Notes: generated by a model not told the origin, from the letters alone. A stretch of DNA of 64,000 nt from Adiantum capillus-veneris (GCA_014529385.2 CM043944.1:65430248-65494247), one strand, 5' to 3'; shown: positions 10,851 to 21,768, counted from the first letter of the stretch. Translations and numbers: made by a program.

Positions 10851-11446
10851 TAGACATCCTACACGTAGGATGTCTAAATGACCTATTTGACTTCCAAATA
10901 GTGTTTTTGAGTTCCAGATGTCTTCATAACACCTTCACAAGCTCATGTATCAAATTTCAAGCCATTCCCATCACATTTGGCCCCCAAAACCTCCAAGATG
11001 CACTTTTTGAGCCTAAAAACACTACACACGCTCTTAACAACACCAATGCTTATCCAAATCAAAATCTAAGAGCAGGGCCATGTTCTACATGCTAAGGGCT
11101 ACCCACAAAACCAACTTCAAGTCAGTTTGAGAAAATAGACATCCTACGCGTACGATGTCTCTAGGGTCATATTGACCTTCTCTACAGGAACTCACTTCAT
11201 GGGAGCCTCTTACATGGTATAAGAAGCCTATACATCAAATTTCAACCCAATTGAATATCATTTGCCACCTGTTTAGAACATCCTACCCAATTTGTGAGCC
11301 AAAAGCCTAAATCTGCTCAAAATTGCACCTTTTGATGCCCAAACCCAATTCCAAGTACATAGCCATGTTGCACAGGTCAAGGGCCACAAGCCTATCAAGT
11401 TTCACCAAAAACAGAGAAGGTAGATATCCTACGCATAGGATGTCTA
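10851..11446. repeat. Three palindromes at 285-bp spacing within a diverged tandem repeat
   Basis: Palindromes start at 10851, 11136 and 11421, exactly 285 bp apart. The first has 12-bp arms, TAGACATCCTAC and GTAGGATGTCTA, around a 2-base centre; the others have one or a few changes. Between them the sequence is only loosely repeated: 'atcaaatttcaa' with 'catttg' some 20 bases on, and 'gccatgtt' followed by 'aaggg', recur at matching offsets. This looks like an old satellite-like tandem array whose best-kept part is the palindrome. Similar phrases upstream (10570-10680) may be an earlier unit without a palindrome. Confidence 0.6.
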
Positions 11447-11612
11447 CATAATTATTTTTCAGCCAGAAATCTATTGTGGGCACATGCAAGGTTTCCCTAG
11501 TTCCTTTTTGAGTTCTTATTTCAATTTTCAAGTCATTTGGGTAGTCAGAACTCAGTTTATCAGCTAATATGTCAAAAACGCTAACTTTGGACTACTGAGT
11601 GAAACAAGATCC

Positions 11613-11749
11613 ATGGCAGCCACAAAATCATCTGCAAAGAAGAAGAGGATGACTATCAAGGACTACTTAGAGGAAGTGGAGCCTTTTGTTATCTCAGCGG
11701 GAACCCTGAATTGCACAAGCACGTGGATTCAAGATGACCTGCTGGAGAC
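11613..11749 (+). pseudogene. D: 5' part of accessory frame, interrupted by element G
   Basis: ATG 11613 opens a frame that starts MAATKSSAKKKRMTIKDYLE and continues EVEPFVISAGTLNCTSTWIQ. At 11749 it is cut by the LTR of element G. Taking out G and one copy of GGAGAC restores the frame into 17515 and beyond (LLE-TNDLRIYQ), which confirms that the two sides were one gene. The start is basic, then acidic; no domain is recognised. Confidence 0.6.
11744..11749. repeat. Target site duplication of element G (left copy)
   Basis: GGAGAC directly before the 5' LTR (TGTCATAATAATC). The same six bases follow the 3' LTR at 17509-17514. Confidence 0.85.
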
Positions 11750-13282
11750 TGTCATAATAATCAATATCTAATTCTCCTAAATAATTTTCTCATATTAAAC
11801 TGATCATTTAATGTGGGGAAGGCCAGGGGAGAAAAAGCTAGAATATTGGTTAAGCTAGCAGACCGACCACAGTAGGGATCCAAAGGAGTGAAAATAGGGA
11901 TCCAAAGGGGGGGCCATCTGCAAAAGAGCCATGTGCAACAATGGGCTAAAAAGACCCTAAGGTTCAGCCCATTAAGACTTCCAAAATGCTAAGGTTCCAA
12001 AATTCAAAGGTTGTGTCCAAAGGTCAACCCTAGGGAAAATTGGATTCTTTGTGTGTTCCCTAAAATTCTTTGGACATCCCTACATGGGAGGGGGCCAGCC
12101 CTAAAGGTAGGGGATGAGAGAGAACGGACACATGTCAGCTCCCTAGGCCAGATGCCCACAAGGTGTGCCCAATTTCTATTGAATGACCCTTGAAGTAGAC
12201 CAATGAGAATTTAGCTAGAGTAAATCTAGTTTAATTAATTTAAAAACATTTAATAAAAGAAACCAATGAGAATTAAGTCTCCTAGAAGACTACTGGGCAG
12301 TCTCCCAAGGGGTCCAATGAGCATTCAGGAGCCCCATGGCTTGCCTGATTCCTATTGGCCAGGAGGAAAAGGGGTCCAATGAGAGTTTAGTTTAATTATT
12401 TAATTACCTAAAGCTCTCACAAAAGGGGAAAGGGGGACACATGTCAGAAGGCTATCACTTATGCTGCTTAATGGTAATTGGCTTGACTTGGGGAGGGCCA
12501 ATGAGGCTTCAACAAGAGCAATTAGCAAGAGGGATCGCCCAAGAGAGAGAGGGGGCTGATTTTTGCAAGGCATTACACTCACACAAGCTCATGTGTGAAG
12601 AAAGAGAAGAATATCTCTTCCCAAGCTTTAATGGAGAACTCATCACCTACTCCAAGCTTGTGAAATAGAATCCTACATCAACACTCTCTTGGCATGTGGA
12701 TGCAAATCCAACCAAGATCCAAGCTTCAATGCATGCTCATCTCCTCTACCAAGCTAATTACTAAGGTAAGCTATGCTATATATGAGTGATTATGTGAGGA
12801 GATGTACATCTTTCTCGTAAATACTCCTTCTTCCTCTCAATCTACTCTCATACCCTTCTAGCTCTCACCATCTTCGAAGGTGTGTGAGGTCTTGGGTCTG
12901 AGAACGGGGATAATTCAAGTTGTGTTTGTTAAGTGTTTTTCTTAGTGCATGAAGTTTCCATCTTCATTGCACTAGCTAGTCTTGAAGGAACACAAAGAAT
13001 TGTCTTGTACAATGTCTCTCTTGATGGGAGAAACCATAATACAAAGCCTTTTGGAGGGGGGACCGGCTCCATGAAAATCCGGTCCTCAACTGTTGTCAAT
13101 AGCTTAATTTCTCTCTCTTTTGAAAGTATTGTCGATGCTATCTAACTAGGTGTTATGTTTATTGTTGCTCTCTCCACCCAAGCACTCTTGTAATTCTCAT
13201 TAGGAATCTATTCTAATGAAATGCCCACTATGTTCATGTTAATTTCCTCTACACATAAGTTATTAGGCCATTAAATGTTACA
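11750..13282 (+). repeat. G: 5' LTR
   Basis: 1,533 bp, TG...CA ends. Relative to the 3' LTR it has extra blocks at about 12338-12411 and 13038-13108, and lacks a CA-repeat insertion present at 16438-16480. Short open frames inside (for example 12441-12668) recur in the other LTR and are not genes. Confidence 0.85.
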
Positions 13283-13283
13283 T

Positions 13284-13295
13284 TGGTATCAGAGC
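13284..13295 (+). other. G: primer binding site for initiator tRNA-Met
   Basis: TGGTATCAGAGC, two bases after the LTR end, is the complement of the 3' end of plant initiator tRNA-Met, the primer of many plant LTR elements. Confidence 0.9.
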
Positions 13296-13701
13296 TCAAG
13301 TTTTCTCTTTTCTTGCTCAAGAAGGGAGGTCCTCAAGCTAGCTACAAATGGTTGGTATTATTAATTGCCTGTGAGTAAGTAGAATAGGGATTTTTCAACC
13401 TTGCAGTGCGCCTGCCTTCGTGCAGTTAACGGGGCATCACCGTCGAGAGCTATGGTCTTAATAGTGGAGTCCTACGGGGCTTGCTTACGGCTTTAACCAC
13501 TATTGAGCTATTAGAAGCTTGACAGGAGCCGGTGCTGTTTTGGTGGTGAAAGACCCTCTCTTCTATTCCTTGCAATTAATGATATACGAGCCGCGGGTAC
13601 AGTAGCTTGAGTGCTTTTTCTAAAGGGGTAAAGAGGAGTAGCAACTAGGGCTTGAAGTGCCAAAGTACACCTAAAAAAGTTTACACCTAAAAGTTGTTAG
13701 A

Positions 13702-15227
13702 ATGGCTGACAATAGTAAAGAGAGTGAAATTAATGTTGATAACTTTGATTTTGCTCATGAGCAAGCTACTAATGATGCTTCAATGCTTGTTAACTATCTT
13801 GTTACTAGGCTTCAACAAGCCATGGGCAATCCATCTCTCCAAAGTGAAGTGCAACGGCAGCTCCGTGCTCACGGGATTCTCCAAGCTCATCACCATGACG
13901 AGAGAACACCTAGGAAGCCTCCTTGTGAGACTACCAAAAGAGTTCTTTCTCCGATTCGGGAAGAAGAAGAGAATCCATATGAAGGGCTCAAGAATTTACT
14001 TCTTGATGATGCATCTCCTTCCCAAAGGAGAACTTGAGAGCCTCCACCGAAGGAACGAGAAAGAAGCGAGTCTCCCGCCACCTCGGTGGAGATGGCTCCA
14101 CGAAGACGGCGGGCTAAACTCTCTCCATAACCACCAAAGAGGCGAAGACCATCACACTCTTCTCCACGCCATAATTCAAAGAGGGATGATAAAAAGCAAG
14201 AGAAGAAAAAGGCGAGAAAGAGGACACCCTCTTCTCCATCTTCTTCATCGTCTGCCTCTTATGAAAGTTATGGTGAAGATGACAAAGATCAAGACAAGAA
14301 AAAGGCGAGAAAGAGGTCACCCTCTTCTCCACCTTCTTCAAATTCTTCACCTTCTGAAGAAAGTGATGGTGCAACCTTTGAACCATAAAAAAGAAGAGGC
14401 CATAGGAAATCCTATGCCGCATGGAAGAGGTCATCCAAGTTGAAGAAATTCAAAGAGGGAGGGAAGAGCATAACTTTCCTTACCTATGATGGTACCTTTG
14501 GTGCTACGGACAAAGTCTTGGCCTTATTCAACAATTTGATGCGGCGTTTGGAGATGAGGGCTTCACGGAGTCCTCTAAGCTACGCCATGTAGCTATGCAC
14601 TTTCAAAAGTCCACCAGACAATGGTGGTCTAGCCTATGAGCCAACGGTGAAGCTCCACGAACATGAAAGGCTTTAAGAGCTTCCATTATGAAGCAGTTTT
14701 TGGCCATCGATGCCAAAGACAAAGTACTCACGGAATGGAGAAGCTTAAAGCTCTCTCCCAATGAATCTATCCACAAATATGTAGACAAGTTTTGGGACCT
14801 ACAACTCAAAGCCACTGTCTTCAAAAAGTTGGATTTTGGAGAGCAAAAGCAACAATTTTGTGTGGGCTTAACCGAAGAAATGGCGGAGTATGTCAACTCC
14901 CAAAGACCACGTACTATATCGGCGGTAAGACACCACACTATGGTCGCCTCTTGAATCAATTTCCAAACGGGGGAAAAAAGAAATAATAAGTCCCCGGAAA
15001 ACAAGGGTTCCAATGAGCCTAAGGGGAAGGACAATGTCCAAAAGTCTCCTAAGGGCAACTCCAACAAAGCTAAAGAGAAGGGAGTTTACAAAGGTAAGAA
15101 TAAAATCTCTCCTGAAGAGCTTGAGCGTTATCGTAAGGATAACCGGTGTTTTAAGTGCGGTGAACAAGGGCATGCATACCGCGCTTGTCCCCAAAAGAAC
15201 AACCGCCAAGATCCTCCTAGAGCTTCC
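13702..15227 (+). pseudogene. gag: G: gag with basic Ser-rich repeats and a zinc knuckle
   Basis: Starts MADNSKESEINVDNFDF at 13702. After stops at 14035-14037 and 14128-14130 the same frame encodes two similar blocks, KKARKRTPSSPSSSSS and KKARKRSPSSPPSSNSSPSE, parted by an acidic segment: an RS-like, charge-alternating region. A stop at 14386-14388 follows. The gag core then begins (KSITFLTYDGTFGATDKVL), shifts frame at about 14515, and continues with STRQWWSSL, IMKQFLAIDAKDKVLTEWRS and DFGEQKQQFCVGLTEEMAEY. An intact CCHC knuckle, CFKCGEQGHAYRACP, lies at 15147-15188. The protein would form the particle and package RNA. Confidence 0.8.
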
Positions 15228-15839
15228 TTGGTTGAAATCCAAGAGGAGGAGACTCACCAAACTCACCACAAAGGATCTCCTCTATGCCATGCTTGGGGAA
15301 AGGTAAGAGAACATGATGCTTTTATTCTCTTTGACCCTGGTTCTACTCACAATTGTATATCTATAGAGTTGGCCACCAAGCTAGGAATACAATCCTACGA
15401 GATGGGAGATGTCCTACCCGTAGACAGTGCCTTCAAGGGGCAAGAAGCTTCAGTCACTCCCTTAATCGGGAAATTGAGGCTTCATGTCCAAGGCTATGTG
15501 GACAAAGAGGACTTCTTTATCTCTCCTCTCAATCATGAGGATGTAATCCTAGGGGCACCATGGTTTGACCGCCTGGCTACCGATGTTAAATTTCCTGAAA
15601 TGAGAATCTCCTTTAAGTTCAGGGAAAAAGACATGTATATAGATGCTAAGGAAATGGTTAACACCATCCCCATTGTACAGACACCAGCTTTCAACAAGTC
15701 AATAAAGAGCTCTATTTCCGTGTACATGATTTTTGTTAAAGACTCTCAAAATGAACCTAATGCTTTAGCAAAAGAAAATAAAAGCAACCAAAAGGAATTA
15801 TCAAGTTTGTGGAGACGACGTCTCCTAAACACCAAGTAG
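15228..15839 (+). pseudogene. G: retropepsin
   Basis: In frame with the zinc knuckle: HDAFILFDPGSTHNCISIEL, LATKLGIQ, GKLRLHVQGYVDKEDFFISP and HEDVILGAPWFDRLATD. The catalytic triplet reads DPG, a variant I have seen in plant gypsy proteases. It ends at 15837-15839 with no RT after it. It would cleave gag. Confidence 0.8.
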
Positions 15840-16057
15840 AGCTTGTCACTCTACTATGGAACACTGATAGGACTAATGTGCAGACATGCTTGCGGCAGCC
15901 TCAGGCTCTTAAGCGCCAAATGGACTAGTCATCCATTGTGGTATGATGTCGTAGGGTAACATAGGGATCCTCTACCCGCTAAGAAAAGGACTCATGAACA
16001 TGATTTATCTTCTCTACACCATAGTCGAGGACGACTATGATTTCAAGAGAGAGGCTA
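15840..16057 (+). other. G: 3' untranslated region and polypurine tract
   Basis: 218 bp without a gene. GTCGAGGACGAC at 16024-16035 resembles the pre-tract motif of many plant gypsy elements, and CAAGAGAGAGG just before the LTR is a weak polypurine tract. Confidence 0.5.
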
Positions 16058-17508
16058 TGTCATAATAATCAATATCTAATTCTCTTAAATGATTTTCTCA
16101 TATTAAACTGATCATTTAATGTGGGGAAGGCCAGGGGAGAAAAAGCTAGAATATTGGTTAAGCTAGCAGACCTGCCACAGTAGGGATCCAAAGGAGGGAA
16201 AATAGGGATCCAAAGGGGGGGCCATCTGCAAAAGATCCATGTGCAACAATGGGCTAAAAAGACCCTAAGGTTCAGCCCATTAAGACTTCCAAAATGCTAA
16301 GGTTCCAAAATTCAAAGGTTGTGTCCAAAGGTCAAACGTAGGGAAAATTGGATGCTTTGTGTGTTCCCAAAAAGTCTTTGCACATCCCTACATGGGAGGG
16401 GGCGAGCCCTAAAGGTAGGGGATGAGAGAGAAAGCCACACACACACACACAGGCTCCCTTTACACAAAGGGAATGAGGGACACATGTCAGCTCCCTAGGC
16501 CAGATGCCCACAAGGTGTGCCCAATTTCTATTGGATGACCCTTGAAGTGGACCAATGAGAATTTAGCTAGAGTAAATCTAGTTTAATTAATTTAAAAACA
16601 TTTAATAAAAGAAACCAATGAGAACTAAGTCTCCTAGAAGACTATTGGGCAATCTCCCAAGGGGTCCAATGAGCATTCAGGAGCCCCACAAAAGCTAAAG
16701 CTCTCACAAAAGGGGAAAGGGGGACACATGTCAGAAGGCTATCGCTTATGCTGCTTAATGGTAATTGGCTTGACTTGGGGAGGGCCAATGAGGCTTCAAC
16801 AAGAGCAATTAGCAAGAGGGATCGCCCAAGAGAGAGAGGGGGCTGATTTTTGCAAGGTATTATCACACACACACACTCACACAAGCTCATGTGTGAAGAA
16901 AGAGAACACTATCTCTTCCCAAGCTTTAATGGAGAACTCATCACCTACTCCAAGCTTGTGAGATAGAAGCCTACATCAACACTCTCTTGGCATGTGGATG
17001 CAAATCCAACCAAGATCCAAGCTTCAATGCATGCTCATCTCCTCTATCAAGCTAATTACTAAGCTAAGCTAAGCTATATATGAGTGATTATGTGAGGAGA
17101 TGTACATCTTTCTCGTAAGATACTCCTTCTTCCTCTCAATCTACTCTCATACCCTGCTAGCTCTCACCATCTTCGAAGGTGTGTGAGGTCTTGGGTCTGA
17201 GAACGGGGATAATTCAAGTTGTGTTTGTTAAGTGTTTTGATTAGTGCATGAAGTTTCCATCTTCATTGCACTAGCTAGTCTTGAAGGAACACAAAGAATT
17301 GTATTGTACAATGTCTCTCTTGATGGGAGAAACCACCTCTCTCTTTTGAAAGTATTGTCGATGCTATCTAACTAGGTGTTATGTTTATTGTTTCTCTCTC
17401 CACCCAAGCACTCTTGTAATTCTCATTAGGAATCTATTCTAATGAAATGCCCACTATGTTCATGCTAATTTCCGCTACACATAAGTTATTAGGCCATTAA
17501 ATGTTACA
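16058..17508 (+). repeat. G: 3' LTR
   Basis: 1,451 bp, same ends as the 5' LTR. It carries a CA-repeat and flanking insertion near 16438-16480, and lacks two blocks found in the 5' copy. GGAGAC (17509-17514) follows. Confidence 0.85.
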
Positions 17509-17514
17509 GGAGAC

Positions 17515-18846
17515 CAATGATCTGAGAATCTACCAATGAGTATTTAAAGATCCGGAGGGAAATGCAATGGAGCTACCCATGATACCTCGAGAGCTCAAAA
17601 AGTTTGTCAGGAGCAAGATGGGGGACTACTTGGAGAAGCTGGATCTCCACAATTACTTTGAAGCCTTGCCAATAGGGATTGATGTTAAAAGAGTGTGGGA
17701 ATTTGTCAACACAATCAAAGAGAACGGCATAGCCCGAGTTACAGATCTGCAAGGCAAGCCTGATACAATGATTGTCATCACATAGAAGGTGGTGGCAGCA
17801 GCACTTGACATCTCTAACAAAGGAGAGAGTGTGACAAAGAGGCAAGATGACATTAAGGTCTACTTGAAAAGAAGAATAACTATATATTTGAATTTATTGC
17901 AAACCCAAAGGTGGCTATCATGAGCCAACTATACAATCAATACTTCCACATGTGTACCAAGCGGCCACAGAAATACAGGATGCCACCTGGAGCTATTGCC
18001 ACCACTTTCACCTGGGAAATGCAGAAGAGCAAACCAAAAGAGATAAATTATGCCGCTTACATCCACGACAATCTTGTGAAGATGGGGACCAAAAATCCCA
18101 CCTATATGATACCTGGTGAGCTGATAACAAAATTTTTCTATGGAGCATTTCATGCCAAGGGAAACCGGTCTCTACCTCCCTCACAAAATGATTGGCTAAA
18201 GCTAAAGGAAGACAAAGAAGAAGAACCTCCTAAGGCGCCCACGGTAGCCACAAGGTTAAAGCGCCATTTAGAGATAGTGCTAGAAAAGCCGCCACAGCCA
18301 AAGAAGGGAAAGAAGGAAACCCTAGAGGTGCCAATCAAGGAAACAAAGTCACAAAAAGCGGCAAGGCTAGAAAGACTGATGGAAAGTTTCAGAGCCGAGA
18401 GAGCGCTAAAAGGGGATCTGAGCGAGTTATGGAAGCCATCCCTTGAGGCTATGTCTGGATCATCTCGAAGGATTCGCAGGGATCGGTTTGAAGATTATAT
18501 CAAGAATTTTGAGATCTTAGATGCTACAGCGGAGAATATCCCAAATATATTGTTTACATAAGAAGAGGTGGATGAAGTGAGATGGAAACTGCTAGAAGAG
18601 CATGAAGGCCAAGAAAGAGAGAGGAAAAAAAAGGCGGATTGGGATTTCAAGAAGAAGCAACCAACTCCACCATCAAGCCGAGAATCCAACCCACCACCAT
18701 CACCACCTCCTCTTAGTCCTCCGCAAACCCAACAAAAAGAGGAGTTGAACAAACATGATGAGCAACAAGACTCTAAGCAAGAGAAGAACAAACAGGAAGA
18801 GCAGAAGGCAGAAGATGAGTCAAAAGATGAGAAGCTAGATCCATAA
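17515..18846 (+). pseudogene. D: accessory frame, conserved N-terminal half
   Basis: Continues the frame broken at 11749. A stop near 17536 precedes ELPMIPRELKKFVRSKMGDY, LHNYFEALPIGIDVKRVWEF and MIVIT-stop-KVVAAALDI. A frameshift near 17870 leads into the 17911-18561 frame (MSQLYNQYFHMCTKRPQKY, PTYMIPGELITKFFYGAFHA). Basic and Pro-rich segments follow, and after a TAA at 18559-18561 a Pro/Ser and Gln/Lys/Glu-rich tail (18568-18846). I recognise no family. The layout (a folded N-terminal part, then charged linkers) recalls accessory proteins of plant retroelements, but that is only a resemblance. Confidence 0.5.
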
Positions 18847-18849
18847 GAA

Positions 18850-19640
18850 TGAAACTATAATATTTCTTGATCTCCTAGCTGCTTGGTACTCTCGAGAAGA
18901 GGCAGATAATGCAGCTTTTGAGTTGTCGAGCACAAGACCCAAGGAATATATGAAGAGCGCTCGGCTAGTGGAGTTGAAGGAGATGGCCATAGACACGGTG
19001 GATCTATAGCCACCAACCAATGATTGGGATGTAGTGATGCAAAAACTCACCGGGCCCAAAGCAAGGTCGATGGCCACTGAGATTGAAATTGATAATCTCA
19101 AAACAAATCAAGTTCATATCAAAGCTAAAGTGGACTCGCTTCAAAAACAGGACCAAGAGAACATAGAGAAACAAACCAAGCTGCAAGCCAATCTGGACGC
19201 GGCACTACAAAGATGCCAAGAGATGGAACGACAGAGTCAGGAAGCAGAACAAAAGCTTCAAAGAGTAGAGGAGTAGTACAAGAAAATCAGCAAATCACTG
19301 ACAGATGCGGAGAAAGAAGGGGAAAATTTGACACTATAACTTGCTGATGAGTCCAAAGAGGTTGAAACTTTGAGGAATGCTAAGGAAAAGGCTGAGCTAG
19401 AATATGAGTCAAGCCAGGATGAAGTGATAGAGCTAAAAGATCAAATGAAAGTGAAAGATCAGACCATCCAAAGGCTAAGGGAATCTCCGGCCAGAGTCAG
19501 AGCTACTACCTCGACTAGCACTGCTTCAGAGAATGATCTATATGAAGAATAGATGAAGGAGCTCCAAAAGGAGTTGACACTAGAGAAGAGACAAAGACTG
19601 ATGCTGGCCGAGGGCTCCCTAGTAATGCAAAACCGTCTAA
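18850..19640 (+). pseudogene. D: accessory frame, coiled-coil region 1
   Basis: Frame 2: FLDLLAAWYSREEADNAAFE, a TAG at 19007-19009, then VHIKAKVDSLQKQDQENIEK, LDAALQRCQEMERQSQEAEQ and, after further stops, EKAELEYESSQDEVIELKDQ. Regular heptads of Leu/Ile/Val with Glu, Lys and Gln indicate a long coiled coil. Four stops break it. It shifts to another frame near 19624. Confidence 0.5.
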
Positions 19641-20094
19641 AGATGAGAACAAGGTCATGAAAGATGAGCTAGAAGCCTTGAAAAATAAGATGGACGAGGA
19701 ACTAAAGAGATTGCAAACAGAAAATGAAGACACCAAGAGGAAGCTAGAAGAGGCTGAAAAAACCAATGCAGATATGAACGACCTCTTAGTGAACATGGGA
19801 GATCAAGCGGAACAGGAAAAGAAGGCATATGAGAAGCAGATAGATGAGCTGAAAGGCCAACAACACACTGAAGGGCAACACTTGAGCACAAGGCCAACAG
19901 CAATGGAAGGCATTGGCATAGAAAATGTGTCAGATCCAGTGGACACCACTATGCAAGAGGACATCCTTGTGGGACCATCACAAGAACCCAAAAGATCTGA
20001 CACAAGAAGAAGAGGAAAATCTACAGAAAGCAATATAAGTGGCAATAAAAGACACGGCCAAAGAAGCAATGGAATGGGAGCAGAGAGTATTTAA
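19624..20094 (+). pseudogene. D: accessory frame, coiled-coil region 2
   Basis: Frame 1: MKDELEALKNKMDEELKRLQ, KRKLEEAEKTNADMNDLLV and EQEKKAYEKQIDELKGQQ. This is further coiled coil, then a polar tail with RRRGKSTESN, a possible basic signal. The frame shifts near 20040-20094. Confidence 0.5.
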
Positions 20095-20863
20095 ATCTAT
20101 GACCATTCAGAAGTTAGATGCCAATATCATTCAGCATGAATGGTTACAACCTTCTCTCCCATATCCTCTTCTAAAGTATGAAGCTGCTACAATAAACAAA
20201 CGGATTAAAGAGGGGCCAATAGTGCCACTATACAAAGCAGATATCTCCAAACCAGAAGGAGTTAAGCTGATTGTGGACTCTCAGCCAAAGTGGAGAAAGG
20301 CATGGCTAACCAAATACCCGCATTATTTAGTTCATCTGGTAGAGGCGCCTAAAAGAGTCAGAGACAACCTTAGCTTTTGTCCTCTACCAAGGATACGGAC
20401 ATGGAATGCCCAAGATCTGCTGCAGAAAATCCAACTCACATGGCTCAACTTCCCAAAGCTGCTAGGCGAGAGAATGAGTGAGAAATACTTGGTGAAAACC
20501 CTAACGGGCGCCATTAAAATGCTCACTGGCTCGCCTGACCTCTCTTGCATCATGCTCGGAAAAATCTGTAAAACCCTTCTGGCGGTTTTTGAAACCTTTA
20601 AACCTGGGTAGGCAATAGATAGCATCTTCTTCTTCCAAGACACATATAGATGTGCATATGATCTGTTTGCTCAGCCTTCTCATGAGGTGATACATGCCCT
20701 TTATCAGAGAATCATGTTTTTGACCTCGTATCACCTCCAGGCCTTTGAAGAAGCCTTCTACATCGGTTTCTTCACCATCAATACAGAAATATTCGGCCCG
20801 CCATCACTGGACCAACATGCGCGGTATGAGTCTCTTCTAAAGATGCGCGAAGGCCTCCACTAA
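20039..20863 (+). pseudogene. D: accessory frame, C-terminal domain
   Basis: Frame 2, open apart from one TAG at 20609-20611. It reads MEWEQRVFKSMTIQKLDANI, VHLVEAPKRVRDNLSFCPLP, SEKYLVKTLTGAIKMLTGSP and, after the stop, FFFQDTYRCAYDLFAQPSHE and YHLQAFEEAFYIGFFTINTE, ending TAA 20861-20863. It looks like a folded helical domain and not low complexity. Family not recognised. It ends 40 bp before the purine tract, like the last gene of an LTR element. Confidence 0.5.
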
Positions 20864-20903
20864 AGAAGCGGCTCTACTGCCATGTCGGGGATGACATGAA
20901 CTA

Positions 20904-20915
20904 GGAGGGGGGGAG
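20904..20915 (+). other. D: polypurine tract
   Basis: AGGAGGGGGGGA followed by G and then TGTTAGCGG. A classic plus-strand primer site directly before a TG LTR start. Confidence 0.7.
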
Positions 20916-21190
20916 TGTTAGCGGCTGGACACACCCAGCGGAGGATGATTGCCGGACAGGATATTATTTTTTGTAATTATTCTTTAATTGAGAAAAACCG
21001 TCATTTCACCTTTGTAAATAGTGGGGCTTACAGAAGCTTCCAAATTGTATCCCATTTTTGACATTTAGAATGAGTGAATGATTAAATTGGAACATTAGGG
21101 TTTGAGATTGTAAGGTAACTTCCGTTGCGGCGTATCCACCAACACTCTCTCTCTCTCTCAAGAGCCACCCCACAAGACTTAAGGGAAGCC
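20916..21190 (+). repeat. D: truncated 3' LTR
   Basis: Begins TGTTAGCGGCTGG and runs about 275 bp until it merges with a CT microsatellite that belongs to the LTR of element C. No LTR end is seen, so the rest is lost. Confidence 0.6.
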
Positions 21191-21207
21191 ACACTCTCTC
21201 TCCCTCT

Positions 21208-21210
<3 letters not shown>

Positions 21211-21279
<69 letters not shown>
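21211..21279. repeat. (CT)n microsatellite at the D/C junction
   Basis: About 35 CT units. Element D lies left of this run and the LTR of C begins within it; it is the likely site of the rearrangement that joined them. Confidence 0.8.
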
Positions 21280-21282
<3 letters not shown>

Positions 21283-21370
21283 TCTCTACCCTCCCACCCT
21301 TATCCCCTTACAACCTCACTCTTTCTCTCCCTCTCTCTTACTCCCATGGTGGGAACCCGCCTTAGGGGGA

Positions 21371-21506
<136 letters not shown>

Positions 21507-21685
21507 GACTATTCTTCCCCCCCGTTCTTGGAGGCTCACTCTCTATCGCGCGTTCTCTCCTCGGCCCTCGCGGGTGCTGTGAACACCATCCAACCCCCCC
21601 CCCCCATCCTCTCATACCCCCTCCCCCCCTCTCCAACACTCACCCCCTCTCTCCCTCACGCTCTGTGCGCGCATGCTGCTTACAG

Positions 21686-21709
21686 CCCCCCCCCCCCCCC
21701 CCCCCCCCC
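21686..21709. repeat. (C)24 run
   Basis: 24 cytosines in a row. The 3' LTR has only eight at the same place (48901-48908), so this run expanded or could be an assembly artefact. Confidence 0.85.
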
Positions 21710-21767
21710 GCTCTCTGTCGCGGTCTTCCCTTCGCAGCTCGGAACACGTACACACAGCAAACTCACA

Positions 21768-21768
<1 letters not shown>

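Larger units (their letters stand above)
11750..17508 (+). mobile_element. Element G: complete gag-protease-only LTR retrotransposon
   Basis: Two LTRs (11750-13282 and 16058-17508), both starting TGTCATAATAATC and ending ATGTTACA, are flanked by the 6-bp duplication GGAGAC. The inside holds a tRNA-Met primer site, gag and a protease, but no RT, RNase H or integrase in 2.8 kb. It fits the class of plant elements that keep gag (TR-GAG-like) and depend on another element for pol. The two LTRs differ mainly by indels. It inserted into the frame of element D. Confidence 0.88.
11613..21190 (+). mobile_element. Element D: non-autonomous LTR-type element with a long coiled-coil frame
   Basis: After removing element G (11750-17508), a reading frame runs from ATG 11613 to TAA 20861-20863 with several stops and frameshifts. 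A purine tract (20904-20915) and an LTR-like TG start (20916) follow. No gag, RT or integrase is visible. The 5' LTR was not found, so the left limit is the coding start only, and the right limit is the junction with element C in a CT repeat. The design resembles large retrotransposon derivatives that carry an accessory gene. A pseudogene in an old LTR fragment is the alternative. Confidence 0.5.

Noticed and set aside
10851-11446. CRISPR-like array (regular palindromic repeats)
   Set aside because: Only three repeats, spacing of 285 bp with alignable spacers, eukaryotic retroelement setting.
12441-12668. 75-codon frame repeated at 16728-16961
   Set aside because: It recurs because both lie in the LTRs of element G; no domain, and the ends differ between copies.
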